From Flavobacteriales bacterium (GTDB lineage Bacteria > Bacteroidota > Bacteroidia > Flavobacteriales_E > Vicingaceae), in the NCBI GenBank assembly GCA_013359255.1, contig JABWCF010000004.1, positions 62,001 to 126,000 of the forward strand: a stretch of DNA of 64,000 bases. Reading direction: 5' to 3'. The number at the start of each line of letters is the position of its first letter. The stretch's first letter is position 1. The position numbers and the translations under genes are program-made. The notes under the pieces were generated by a model that did not search any database, had not been told where the DNA came from, and saw nothing but the letters and a program-made list of their open reading frames with translations. This document shows positions 52,163 through 60,307 of this stretch, piece after piece.

Positions 52163-52870
52163 ATGAAAAAATTAATTCTATCAGCTATTGCTATTGCTGT
52201 GGTAGCTTCAACTTTCACAAGTTGTAAAAAAGGTTCTGGAGACCCTGGTATTTCTTTTAAATCAAGAAAAGGCCGTGTTGAAGGCTCTTGGAAAATTACT
52301 GAATGGATACAAAATGTAACTATCAACAATGGAGGTAACACTTCTACAGAAGAAACCAAAATAACTGATGCCGCTTACACCATGACTGAAAAAGAAGATG
52401 GAGATACTTATGTAACTAATGGTACAGTACAAGCTCATACTATCAATTTCGATAAAAAAGGAGCATATGATTTAACACAAAATATCACTTTAACTTCTTC
52501 TTCTTTAAACGGTGGTACTCCAAACACTTATACCGAAGCTAACACAAGAACCTATTCTGAAAAAGGAACTTGGAACTTCTTAGGTAAAGTAGATGACTTC
52601 AAAAATAAAGAAAGAATTGTTCTTAATGTAACTGAGTCTGTTTCTAACACATGGTCTTGGGAGTTAGTAGGAGGAAACATTAAATGGACAGAGTACAAAA
52701 ACACTCAAAAATATGCTAATGGAGAAAGATCTAATGTTATGCATATAACTACTCTTAGAGGCAAAGAAATGGAACTTGACGGAGAGATTGATTCTTCTTC
52801 TTCTTCTACTGTTCCTGGTTCTAACACAAATTCTACAAAAGGAACTTGGTCTGCTAAATTAGCTCAATAG
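52163..52870 (+). CDS. Tandem lipoprotein paralog 2 (beta-rich, unknown function)
   Basis: 235 residues. Signal MKKLILSAIAIAVVASTFTS gives lipid-anchored Cys21, followed by KKGSGDPGISFKSRKGRVEG, then SW. The first ~40 residues are nearly identical to the protein at 51090, while the mature domain has diverged (VQAHTINFDKKGAYDLTQNI; KGTWNFLGKVDDFKNKERIV) and ends with a Ser run. The complete promoter and perfect terminator suggest strong independent expression. An in-frame TTG three codons upstream was rejected because the ATG starts a normal lipoprotein signal. No function assigned. Confidence 0.8.
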   Translation: MKKLILSAIAIAVVASTFTSCKKGSGDPGISFKSRKGRVEGSWKITEWIQNVTINNGGNTSTEETKITDAAYTMTEKEDGDTYVTNGTVQAHTINFDKKGAYDLTQNITLTSSSLNGGTPNTYTEANTRTYSEKGTWNFLGKVDDFKNKERIVLNVTESVSNTWSWELVGGNIKWTEYKNTQKYANGERSNVMHITTLRGKEMELDGEIDSSSSSTVPGSNTNSTKGTWSAKLAQ

Positions 52871-52888
52871 TAAAATCTTTAAATAAAA

Positions 52889-52920
52889 TAAAAAAGCCCC
52901 GAATATTCGGGGCTTTTTTA
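52889..52920 (+). terminator. Terminator after lipoprotein paralog 2
   Basis: Palindrome centred on gaatattc with stem aaaaagccccgaa / ttcggggcttttt, followed by T's. Confidence 0.9.
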
Positions 52921-52927
52921 TTTTATT

Positions 52928-52935
52928 TAATTTCG
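52928..52935 (+). promoter_or_regulatory. Promoter-like box TAATTTCG
   Basis: TTCG variant of TAnnTTTG, 17 bp before the DUF4920 ATG. Confidence 0.4.
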
Positions 52936-52952
52936 CTGCAAAGAGATAAACT

Positions 52953-53450
52953 ATGAAAAAAATAGCCGGCATAATAATCATCATTTTTTTCTTTTCTTGT
53001 GCTAACGAAACAAACAAAGAACAAGAGGCAACATCCAAAACCGACCTTAACGAATACTTTGGAGACACGATAAACCCTGCTGGAGCAATAACTACAAGTG
53101 AATTTCTTTCTAAAATAAAAGAAGTCGATTCTTTAGAAGTAAAGTTGGAAGCCAAAATATCTGAAGTATGCCAAAAGAAAGGATGTTGGATGGATTTGGA
53201 TTTAGAAAACGGTGAAACAATGACGGTTCGCTTTAAAGATTACGGCTTTTTTGTACCTAAAAATGCTGATGGCAGAATGGCTGTTGTAGAAGGTTGGGCA
53301 AAAAAAGATACGACTACGGTAGAATTGCTTCGCCATTATGCAGAAGATGCCGGAAAATCGAAAGAAGAAGTAGAAGCCATAACAGAACCCGAAATAGGCT
53401 ATTCATTTGAAGCTCACGGTGTAGTAATTAAACCCAAGCCCGTTGAATAA
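52953..53450 (+). CDS. DUF4920 lipoprotein
   Basis: 165 residues. Signal MKKIAGIIIIIFFFSC gives lipid-anchored Cys16. The mature domain matches DUF4920: YFGDTINPAGAITTSEFLSK, then KISEVCQKKGCWMDLDL with two conserved cysteines five apart, MTVRFKDYGFFVPKNADGR and ITEPEIGYSFEAHGVVIK. The fold resembles small OB-type periplasmic domains, and the C-x4-CW pair may bind a metal or form a disulfide. No function is established for the family. It overlaps the next gene by 8 bp, so the two are translated together. Confidence 0.87.
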   Translation: MKKIAGIIIIIFFFSCANETNKEQEATSKTDLNEYFGDTINPAGAITTSEFLSKIKEVDSLEVKLEAKISEVCQKKGCWMDLDLENGETMTVRFKDYGFFVPKNADGRMAVVEGWAKKDTTTVELLRHYAEDAGKSKEEVEAITEPEIGYSFEAHGVVIKPKPVE

Positions 53451-53889
53451 AGTCCTGTTTTACCCATTACTTTATTTTGCTTCTTTTTTCGTTTTATTAT
53501 CTTGCAATAGTCATAAAACAGAAGAAAATTGTAGTTCAACACCCATTATTAACCCAAACGGAGATAGTGAATTAGCTTTATTAATGAGGGCCTTGTATAA
53601 TGCTGCCGACTCTATTAAAACACAAACTGCACAAAACCGCCCGGTTGATTTAGAAAAATTAAAAGCACTATTAACAAATTTAAAAACGGCCACTCCTACC
53701 GACCCCAATGTTCACGGAGAAGTATTTAACGGCTTTGCCGAGAAAATGAGTTTGCAAATAAATAACCTAAAAGCCGACAGCAGTTTTGTAGTTACCTTTA
53801 ATAACTTAGTAAATTCTTGTGTGGATTGCCATAACGAGTTTTGTCCGGGACCTATTAAAAAGATAAATAAATTAAGAGTTTCTGAATAA
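53443..53889 (+). CDS. Cytochrome c'-like monoheme lipoprotein
   Basis: 148 residues. The hydrophobic signal ends FFVLLSC (lipid-anchored Cys21). The mature part is helical and ends with NSCVDCHNEFCPGPIKKI. CVDCH is a c-type heme attachment motif (CxxCH) located near the C-terminus, as in cytochrome c' four-helix bundles. A heme lipoprotein facing the periplasm could carry electrons or bind a gas. A methionine axial ligand is not obvious, which agrees with a c' type. The start is a TTG overlapping the DUF4920 stop by 8 bp; the next ATG would remove the signal peptide. Confidence 0.72.
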   Translation: MNKVLFYPLLYFASFFVLLSCNSHKTEENCSSTPIINPNGDSELALLMRALYNAADSIKTQTAQNRPVDLEKLKALLTNLKTATPTDPNVHGEVFNGFAEKMSLQINNLKADSSFVVTFNNLVNSCVDCHNEFCPGPIKKINKLRVSE

Positions 53890-53899
53890 TTGATAAGAC

Positions 53900-55771
53900 T
53901 TAATATTCATCAAGTTTTTCGTAAACAGAATTTTTGCTCTTAAACTCCGGTACTATTTTTTTCATCTTACCTACAATATCCATATTGTTTTGTTGATTGA
54001 ATAACGCAATCAAATCCTCTATTTCTTTTGAGATTTCTTCAAAAGAATAAGACTGCACTTTTCCTATCATTATTTGCGGGTGATGGGTGGGTATTGTATT
54101 TTCTTTATCGGTTAATAACTCTTCGTAAAGTTTTTCGCCAGGTCGTAGACCTGTATAAACAATTTGAATATCCTTTCCCAGTGTTAATCCCGAAATGCGA
54201 ATCATTTTTTTTGCTAAATCAATAATTTTGACCGAATGTCCCATATCAAAAACAAAAATTTCTCCTCCCCTACCCATCGCTCCTGCTTCCAGAACTAGTT
54301 GGCAGGCTTCGGGAATCGTCATAAAAAAACGGGTTACCTCAGGGTGTGTAACTGTAATGGGCCCTCCATGTTCTATCTGTTTTTTAAATAAAGGAATTAC
54401 CGAACCATTAGACCCCAACACGTTTCCGAAGCGAGTAGTAATAAAATTGGTAGCCGATTTTTCGTTTAATGATTGTGTATATATCTCTGCTATTCTTTTC
54501 GATGCCCCCATTACGTTTGTTGGATTTACTGCTTTATCTGTAGAAATCATTACAAAAGTTTCTACTCCGTATTTGCTTGCTAAATCGGCTGTATTTTTTG
54601 TGCCCAATACATTGGTAATAATAGATTCTGATGGATTATTTTCCATTAGTGGCACGTGCTTGTATGCAGCCGCATGAAAAACGACTTTGGGGCAAAAGGT
54701 TTTAAAAACATTTTCTAATCGGGCATAATTTCGAACATCACCAATAATGGTTTCACAAATTTTGTTAAGTCCTTTTTCTTGCAGTTCAAATTCTAGTTCA
54801 TACAAAGCCGATTCAGCTTGGTCTAGCATCAGAATTTTTTTTGGATTATAATGAGCTACTTGCCTTACTATTTCACTACCAATAGAACCAGCCGCACCTG
54901 TAATTAAAATCACCTTGTTTTGAAGTTGTTGTTTTATTTTATTTTCATCAAGTTTAATGGGCTCTCTGCCCAATAAATCTTCTATTCTTACTTTTTTTAT
55001 TTGTTTAAAGCTAAGTTCTCCGTTTATCCACTTGGTAACCGGAGGCACATTTAACACTTTGGTATTGTAGTGTAAACACAAGTCGGTAATTTCTGCTATT
55101 TTAGATTTATTTAGCCTCTGAACAGATATAATAATATGGGCAATACTTTCTTTTTGCAGAATAGATTCTAATTTGGAAGAGTGTTCGATACGTATGCCTT
55201 CTAATTTTTTTCCCACCTTTTTTTCATCATCATCAATAAAGGCAAGCACTTTATACTTAGAGCCGGCATCTCGGTCTAGAGTTCGCTTCGCAATAAGTCC
55301 TGATTCCCCTGCACCATATATTAAAACATATTGTTTTTCTCGTGAGGGGTTTTTAAGTTCAAAGTATAATATTTTTACTAAAATTCTAAAGGCAATTAAA
55401 CCAAAGGTACTCGCCATAAACTCTATTACAATAATAGAAAACGGGATAATATATCTTTCATTCCAACTATTATAGCTGATTAAATTAGCTATAACAAACA
55501 GCATACTGCCAGCAGTAATGGTTAAAAAAATTCTTTCAGCATCTTTTGTGCTCGTGTATCTTATTATGCCTGCATAGGTACGTGCTATTAAAAAAGTAAG
55601 AGCACGCACCCCAATAACAATGGGAAAAACAATAGAAAATGTTTTATACTCTACTTCGGGAATTGAAAAATTAAACCTTAGTAAATAGGCTAATACAAGA
55701 GTAAATAAACAGATAAAAATATCTATGAAATAGATTATCCAACGGGGAGTATTACCAACGGGAAAAAACAT
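53900..55771 (-). CDS. CapD/PglF-type nucleotide-sugar 4,6-dehydratase, membrane-bound
   Basis: 623 residues: four N-terminal membrane spans (about 8-130), a CoA-binding-like Rossmann domain (VLIYGAGESGLIAKRTLDRD) and a catalytic SDR domain with ILITGAAGSIGSEIVRQVAH for NAD+, VVFHAAAYKHVPLMENNPSE, and STDKAVNPTNVMGASKR, where Met replaces the usual SDR tyrosine, as in PglF/WbpM/FlaA1-type UDP-GlcNAc 4,6-dehydratases. These make the first intermediate of bacillosamine and other deoxy-sugars for capsule, O-antigen or protein glycans. It stands apart from other glycan genes, with an O-antigen ligase-like gene 6.5 kb away. Confidence 0.93.
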   Translation of the reverse strand: MFFPVGNTPRWIIYFIDIFICLFTLVLAYLLRFNFSIPEVEYKTFSIVFPIVIGVRALTFLIARTYAGIIRYTSTKDAERIFLTITAGSMLFVIANLISYNSWNERYIIPFSIIVIEFMASTFGLIAFRILVKILYFELKNPSREKQYVLIYGAGESGLIAKRTLDRDAGSKYKVLAFIDDDEKKVGKKLEGIRIEHSSKLESILQKESIAHIIISVQRLNKSKIAEITDLCLHYNTKVLNVPPVTKWINGELSFKQIKKVRIEDLLGREPIKLDENKIKQQLQNKVILITGAAGSIGSEIVRQVAHYNPKKILMLDQAESALYELEFELQEKGLNKICETIIGDVRNYARLENVFKTFCPKVVFHAAAYKHVPLMENNPSESIITNVLGTKNTADLASKYGVETFVMISTDKAVNPTNVMGASKRIAEIYTQSLNEKSATNFITTRFGNVLGSNGSVIPLFKKQIEHGGPITVTHPEVTRFFMTIPEACQLVLEAGAMGRGGEIFVFDMGHSVKIIDLAKKMIRISGLTLGKDIQIVYTGLRPGEKLYEELLTDKENTIPTHHPQIMIGKVQSYSFEEISKEIEDLIALFNQQNNMDIVGKMKKIVPEFKSKNSVYEKLDEY

Positions 55772-55889
55772 ATTACAGTTTACGCAAATATAGAATTTTA
55801 CCTTAGTTTACAGTAGTATTATCTGAATTTAGTTGACAAGACTTATAACCAAATCTTCTCAGTAGCTTTCTATTTCAAATAAAAACTTC

Positions 55890-55919
55890 TTTGCAGTTTT
55901 ACTTCTTTTGATACCTTTG
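55890..55919 (+). promoter_or_regulatory. Promoter TTTG-N18-TACCTTTG before gcvT
   Basis: TTTG at 55890-55893 and TACCTTTG at 55912-55919 match both parts of the Bacteroidota promoter with 18-bp spacing; the ATG is 25 bp downstream. Confidence 0.75.
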
Positions 55920-55944
55920 TTGGCTCATTTAAATCCAAACCAAC

Positions 55945-57030
55945 ATGAAAGATATTGCCTTAAAAAACAAACATATTGCCTTGGGAGCGAAAATGCTTCC
56001 CTTTGCCGGTTATAATATGCCCATTCAATACTCAGGAGTAACAGACGAACACCTAACCGTAAGAAACGGAGTAGGCGTTTTTGATGTTTCTCATATGGGC
56101 GAATTTCTAATTAAAGGCGAGAAAGCCCTCGATTTAATTCAGTATGTTACCAGCAACGATGCATCAAAATTAATAGATGGAAAAATTCAGTATTCTTGTT
56201 TACCCAACGGGAAAGGCGGAATTATTGATGATTTATTGGTATATCGATACAAAGCAGACGAATACTATTTAGTGGTAAATGCTTCGAATATAGAAAAAGA
56301 CTGGAATTGGATTTCTAAAAACAACACCTTTGGAGCAGAAATGCAGAATCTATCTGACCAGCTTAGTTTATTGGCGGTACAAGGGCCAAAAGCCATAAAC
56401 ACATTGCAAAAACTTACCGATGTAAATCTTTCAGAAATTGAATATTACAGTTTTAAAGTAGGCCGATTTGCAGGAGTAGACGGAGTTATTTTATCAAGCA
56501 CCGGCTACACGGGAGCCGGAGGGTTCGAAATTTATTTCGAAAATGCCGTTGCAGAAAAAATGTGGAACGCTGTATTTGAAGCCGGAAAAGAATTTAACAT
56601 CAAACCCATTGGTTTAGGTGCACGAGATACCCTTCGCTTGGAAATGGGATTTTGCTTGTACGGAAATGATATTGACGATACTACATCTCCTATTGAAGCA
56701 GGGCTAGGTTGGATAACTAAGTTTACTAAAAATTTTATCGACTCGGAGTATCTGAAAAAACAAAAAGAAAACGGAGTTTCAAAAAAATTAGTTGGCTTTA
56801 TTATGACGGAAAAAGGCGGTATTCCTCGCCATGACCATAACATTACGGATGCCAGTGGAAATTATATAGGTAAAGTTACCTCCGGCACCATGTCGCCTAG
56901 CTTAAAAGAAGCTATTGGAATGGGTTATGTTCCTAGTAATCTTTCAAAACCGGATTCTGAAATTTATATCGAAATACGCGAAAAAAAATTGAAAGCCAAA
57001 GTCGTAAGACTTCCCTTTCTTTCAAAATAA
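55945..57030 (+). CDS. gcvT: Aminomethyltransferase (glycine cleavage T protein)
   Basis: 361 residues. Transfers the methylene group from the lipoyl H-protein to tetrahydrofolate, releasing ammonia. Family marks: [41 protein letters not shown], a folate-binding [18 protein letters not shown], and [20 protein letters not shown] (which includes the conserved Arg and Glu), ending with the GcvT C-terminal barrel ([18 protein letters not shown]). Length is normal. gcvH and gcvP are not in the window. It is transcribed from the promoter above together with comB, 3 bp downstream. Confidence 0.96.
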   Translation: MKDIALKNKHIALGAKMLPFAGYNMPIQYSGVTDEHLTVRNGVGVFDVSHMGEFLIKGEKALDLIQYVTSNDASKLIDGKIQYSCLPNGKGGIIDDLLVYRYKADEYYLVVNASNIEKDWNWISKNNTFGAEMQNLSDQLSLLAVQGPKAINTLQKLTDVNLSEIEYYSFKVGRFAGVDGVILSSTGYTGAGGFEIYFENAVAEKMWNAVFEAGKEFNIKPIGLGARDTLRLEMGFCLYGNDIDDTTSPIEAGLGWITKFTKNFIDSEYLKKQKENGVSKKLVGFIMTEKGGIPRHDHNITDASGNYIGKVTSGTMSPSLKEAIGMGYVPSNLSKPDSEIYIEIREKKLKAKVVRLPFLSK

Positions 57031-57033
57031 AAT

Positions 57034-57753
57034 ATGCGAAAAATTGAAGTAGGATTTTCTCCTGTATTTTTTAATGTTTACGATAGCCCAAATGATAGCA
57101 TCGTAGTTATTATAGATGTGTTGCGTGCTACAACTGCCATTTGTACAGCCTTTAAATTTGGAGTAAAAGAAATTATTCCGGTAGCCACCATAGAAGAAGC
57201 TCTCTCGTATAAGCAAAAAGGTTATTTAGTAGGGGCCGAAAGAAACGGTTTAAAATTGGATGGTTTTGATTTTGGAAACTCTCCCTACCATTACATGGGA
57301 AGTAATATAAAAGACCAAACCATTGTTTTAACCACCACCAACGGAACTCAAGCCATAGAAACTGCTAAAAATGCCTACAAAGTTGTTATAGGAGCATTTA
57401 CTAATTTATCGGCACTTTGTAATTGGCTTGCCAAACAAGATAAGAGTGTATTGCTTTTGTGCTCCGGATGGAAAAATAAATTAAACTTGGAAGACTCCCT
57501 ATTTGCTGGTGCAGTAGTAAACGAAATAACCAAACTGAGCGAATACGATGAGATATCCGACTCGGCTCTATGTGCCAAATACCTTTACAATATGGCCAAA
57601 GAAGATCCTGATCGTTTTTTACATCATTCATCGCACAGAAGACGGTTGGCAAAACTTAATTTAAAACAAGATATTAAATACAGCTTAACATTAGACCTTA
57701 CCGATATTATACCTATTCTTATTGATAACAAATTGGTAAAAATGAAAATCTGA
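57034..57753 (+). CDS. comB: 2-phosphosulfolactate phosphatase family protein
   Basis: 239 residues of the ComB family: VVIIDVLRATTAICTAFKFG near the N-terminus (metal-binding Asp), GAERNGLKLDGFDFGNSPYH, TTTNGTQAIETA and LLCSGWKNKLNLEDSLFAGA. ComB removes phosphate from 2-phosphosulfolactate to give sulfolactate, an early step of coenzyme M synthesis in archaea. Bacteria with ComB but no coenzyme M use it for other sulfonates or have an unknown substrate. ComA and ComC are not in the window. It follows gcvT by 3 bp. Confidence 0.9.
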   Translation: MRKIEVGFSPVFFNVYDSPNDSIVVIIDVLRATTAICTAFKFGVKEIIPVATIEEALSYKQKGYLVGAERNGLKLDGFDFGNSPYHYMGSNIKDQTIVLTTTNGTQAIETAKNAYKVVIGAFTNLSALCNWLAKQDKSVLLLCSGWKNKLNLEDSLFAGAVVNEITKLSEYDEISDSALCAKYLYNMAKEDPDRFLHHSSHRRRLAKLNLKQDIKYSLTLDLTDIIPILIDNKLVKMKI

Positions 57754-57784
57754 TTTTTATGTAAATTGGCTAAAAATTATAGTC

Positions 57785-58777
57785 GTGCGAAAAATTATCT
57801 TACTCTTTACTCTCCTGCTTTTTCTTTCGCTTCTTTTCGATTTCAATAAAACAGCCTATACTTGGGGCTTTTTTGCCCATAAAAAAATTAATCGTATGGC
57901 CGTGTTTACACTGCCTCCAGAAATGATTGGCTTTTACAAAAAAAATATCGAATTTGTTACTGAACATGCGGTTGACCCTGATAAAAGAAGGTATGCAGTA
58001 GAAGGAGAAGCTCAACGGCATTTTATAGACTTAGACCATTATGTAAATAAAAACGAAAATATTTTTGAAGTAATGCCCAAAAAATGGGCAGATGCCGTTT
58101 TAAAGTTTACCGAAGATACACTTCAAACATACGGTATTGTTCCATGGCATATCGATGTAATGGTAAAAAAGTTAACCTATGCATTCAAAGAAAAAAATAT
58201 AGATAGGATACTTTCTCTCTCGGCCGATTTAGGGCACTACGTAGGAGACGCCCATGTGCCACTTCATACCACAAAAAATTACAATGGACAGTATACCAAC
58301 CAACGCGGCATACACGGTTTTTGGGAATCACGCATTCCTGAATTACTTTCGGAAGACTATGATTATTTTGTAGGAAAGGCCAAATACATTTCTTATCCCC
58401 TAGAGTTATCATGGAAAGCGGTAGAACAAAGTTTCAATGCTAAAGACTCTGTGTTAGAATTAGAAAAAACACTAAACGAAATTTTTCCGAGCGACCAAAA
58501 ATACTCTATTGAAGACCGAGGTAGAACTACGATGAAAGTATACTCTAAAGAATATTCTTTAAAATACAACGACATGCTGAATGGGATGGTTGAAAGAAGA
58601 ATGAGAGAAACCATTATTGCCATTGGTAGTTTGTGGTACACCGCTTGGGTTAATGCGGGTCAACCTAATTTGAATGAATTGATTGGACTAAAACCCTCTG
58701 AAGAATTTGAAAAAGAACAAGCCGAATTAGAAAAATTATACCAAAATAGCAAAATTAAGGGTAGAGGCTGCGATTAA
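57785..58777 (+). CDS. Zinc-dependent phospholipase C-like exported protein
   Basis: 330 residues. Signal peptide MRKIILLFTLLLFLSLLFDF...AYTW, then WGFFAHKKINRMAVF. In zinc phospholipase C the mature chain starts with a tryptophan whose amino group binds zinc, and the TW-G-x-x-x-H arrangement here fits cleavage before or near that Trp. Further ligand-type motifs: QRHFIDLDHY, LSADLGHYVGDAHVPLHTTK and GIHGFWESRIPE. These give the His/Asp set of the S1/P1-nuclease and phospholipase C fold. Substrate (phospholipid or nucleic acid) is not settled. GTG start; it may follow gcvT-comB in the same transcript (31-bp gap). Confidence 0.82.
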   Translation: MRKIILLFTLLLFLSLLFDFNKTAYTWGFFAHKKINRMAVFTLPPEMIGFYKKNIEFVTEHAVDPDKRRYAVEGEAQRHFIDLDHYVNKNENIFEVMPKKWADAVLKFTEDTLQTYGIVPWHIDVMVKKLTYAFKEKNIDRILSLSADLGHYVGDAHVPLHTTKNYNGQYTNQRGIHGFWESRIPELLSEDYDYFVGKAKYISYPLELSWKAVEQSFNAKDSVLELEKTLNEIFPSDQKYSIEDRGRTTMKVYSKEYSLKYNDMLNGMVERRMRETIIAIGSLWYTAWVNAGQPNLNELIGLKPSEEFEKEQAELEKLYQNSKIKGRGCD

Positions 58778-58958
58778 TATAAACATGCTAATAATCAACT
58801 AATTAAATTTTTCTGCCAAATTTTCACCCTACTTTGTCGTATTTTTTTAAAAATTTAACATTTTATGTTATCTGTTGATTTACAATAAATAAGACTCGTT
58901 TTTAAAAAAATATTTCTTAGCCCCACCATGCTCATAAATAAGAGCAAAAAAATTACCT

Positions 58959-58966
58959 TAAATTTG
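58959..58966 (+). promoter_or_regulatory. Promoter box TAAATTTG before the orphan gene
   Basis: Exact TAnnTTTG match followed by G, 37 bp upstream of the ATG at 59004. The rest of the 226-bp gap upstream is AT-rich and shows no other feature. Confidence 0.55.
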
Positions 58967-59003
58967 GCTGTACATTAGATATAACAACCCTTTTAATAAA
59001 ACC

Positions 59004-59402
59004 ATGAATATGAAATTTGAAACTGAAAATACACCAAGTGTAGTTATAAAAAAGAAGAATATTCCTCTACTTCTAGATTATTGTTTAGAAAATAAAATTG
59101 AATTTACCGTTGTACCCAAACTAACCGCTGATGATTTTGAAATCTCTTTTAATTTAAAAGATTTTAAAATGGCTATTGCTTTAGGAATGTGCCTAAAAGA
59201 ACTGAAGTTAGATTTACTAGGCACACAAAATATTACTTCTTTAAATGCCATTAAAGCAACTAAAAATCCGATTGAAATAAAAGCAAACAAAAAAAACAAA
59301 GAAGTAAAAGTTGAAAATATACTCGCTGAGAAAATTCAAGATTCAAAAGAGGCACAACTAATCGAAAACAGTAGCAGCCTGGCTTTCGACTTAGAAAATT
59401 AG
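59004..59402 (+). CDS. Orphan small protein of unknown function
   Basis: 132 residues, no signal peptide. The first 75 residues look like a compact alpha/beta domain (VVIKKKNIPLLLDYCLENKI; FTVVPKLTADDFEISFNLKD; FKMAIALGMCLKELKLDLLG). The last 50 are a Lys/Glu/Asn-rich, probably disordered or helical tail. No family recognised. The gene has its own TAnnTTTG promoter and a GC-rich terminator, which supports it as real. Two ATGs (59004 and 59010) are equally usable. The soluble acidic/basic tail would suit a binding protein, but nothing more can be claimed. Confidence 0.72.
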   Translation: MNMKFETENTPSVVIKKKNIPLLLDYCLENKIEFTVVPKLTADDFEISFNLKDFKMAIALGMCLKELKLDLLGTQNITSLNAIKATKNPIEIKANKKNKEVKVENILAEKIQDSKEAQLIENSSSLAFDLEN

Positions 59403-59420
59403 CGTGCTTATTTTGCCATG

Positions 59421-59456
59421 GAAAAACCCCTCCCTTGCAGTGCGGAGGGGTTTTCT
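59421..59456 (+). terminator. Terminator after the orphan gene
   Basis: Stem aaaacccctcc / ggaggggtttt (59423-59433, 59444-59454) with a 10-nt loop and trailing T's. The 5' A tract may let it act in both directions. Confidence 0.85.
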
Positions 59457-59543
59457 GTTTTAACACACCTCCATTTCTTTTCTTTTTTCCTTCCTTCTTT
59501 TTTCTAAAATGTAATACTGTTGCATTATTCGTTTTAATAAACC

Positions 59544-59551
59544 TACTTTTG
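59544..59551 (+). promoter_or_regulatory. Promoter box TACTTTTG before the methyltransferase gene
   Basis: Exact TAnnTTTG match 11 bp upstream of the ATG at 59563. Confidence 0.55.
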
Positions 59552-59562
59552 TAATTATCAAA

Positions 59563-60306
59563 ATGAGCTCTACAAACAAAATAGACTGGTGTAGTGGTTG
59601 GTTTAATACAGATTATTACCACCTATTGTATGCACACCGAAATAGTGATGAGGCAGAATTATTTATTAAAAATCTAATTTCAAATTTGAGAATACCCGAA
59701 GGGGCAAAAGTATTGGATATAGCCTGCGGCAAAGGTAGGCATGCCTGCACTCTATTTAAATACAATCTTAAAGTTTGGGGAATTGATATTGCTCCCAATA
59801 ACATTGCGGAAGCAAAAAACAACTCTCATCCGGCTATAATCTTTGAGGTATTTGATATGCGAAATGTTTACAAAAAAGAATATTTCGACTACGCATTTAA
59901 TCTGTTTACCAGTTTTGGCTATTTTGAAAATGAACAAGAAAATGATGCGACCATTAAATCTATTTCAGAAAACCTTAAGAAACACGGCCTGCTTATTCTC
60001 GATTTTTTTAATACCAACTTTGTAAAGGAAACGATAAAAGAAAAAGAGCAAATTATAATAAACAAAGTTGAATTTAATATTACACGCAAAATATCTAAAA
60101 ACAGGGTTGTTAAAAAAATCCAGATAAACGACCATGGCCAACAGTATTTATTCGAAGAAAATGTGAGGCTCTATACCTTAGATGAACTAACTACTCTCCT
60201 AAAAAAATTCGGGCTATCAGTAATAAAAACATTTGGCGATTACCATCTGAATTCTCTCAACGAAACAAATTCTCCGAGAGTTATATTGGTTGCTCAAAAA
60301 ATATAA
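59563..60306 (+). CDS. Class I SAM-dependent methyltransferase
   Basis: 247 residues. SAM-binding motif I VLDIACGKGRHACTLF (about 50-65), WGIDIAPNNIAEA (motif II acidic residue), FDMRNVYKKEYFDYAFNLFT and a later LLILDFFNTNFV strand follow the Rossmann order of class I enzymes. The N-terminal DWCSGWFNTDYYHLLYAHRN is typical of a Bacteroidota methyltransferase subgroup of unknown substrate. It lies 1 bp before the ZIP transporter gene, so the two form an operon. Whether the methyl transfer relates to metal handling is unknown. Confidence 0.9.
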   Translation: MSSTNKIDWCSGWFNTDYYHLLYAHRNSDEAELFIKNLISNLRIPEGAKVLDIACGKGRHACTLFKYNLKVWGIDIAPNNIAEAKNNSHPAIIFEVFDMRNVYKKEYFDYAFNLFTSFGYFENEQENDATIKSISENLKKHGLLILDFFNTNFVKETIKEKEQIIINKVEFNITRKISKNRVVKKIQINDHGQQYLFEENVRLYTLDELTTLLKKFGLSVIKTFGDYHLNSLNETNSPRVILVAQKI

Positions 60307-60307
60307 A

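Noticed and set aside
54195-54677. 160-codon open frame on the plus strand within the CapD-type gene
   Set aside because: It is antisense to conserved dehydratase motifs and its translation shows no family features.
58778-58958. Possible small RNA or tRNA in the 226-bp gap before the orphan gene
   Set aside because: No cloverleaf, TTCGAATC-type arm or terminator was found; it is only AT-rich sequence.
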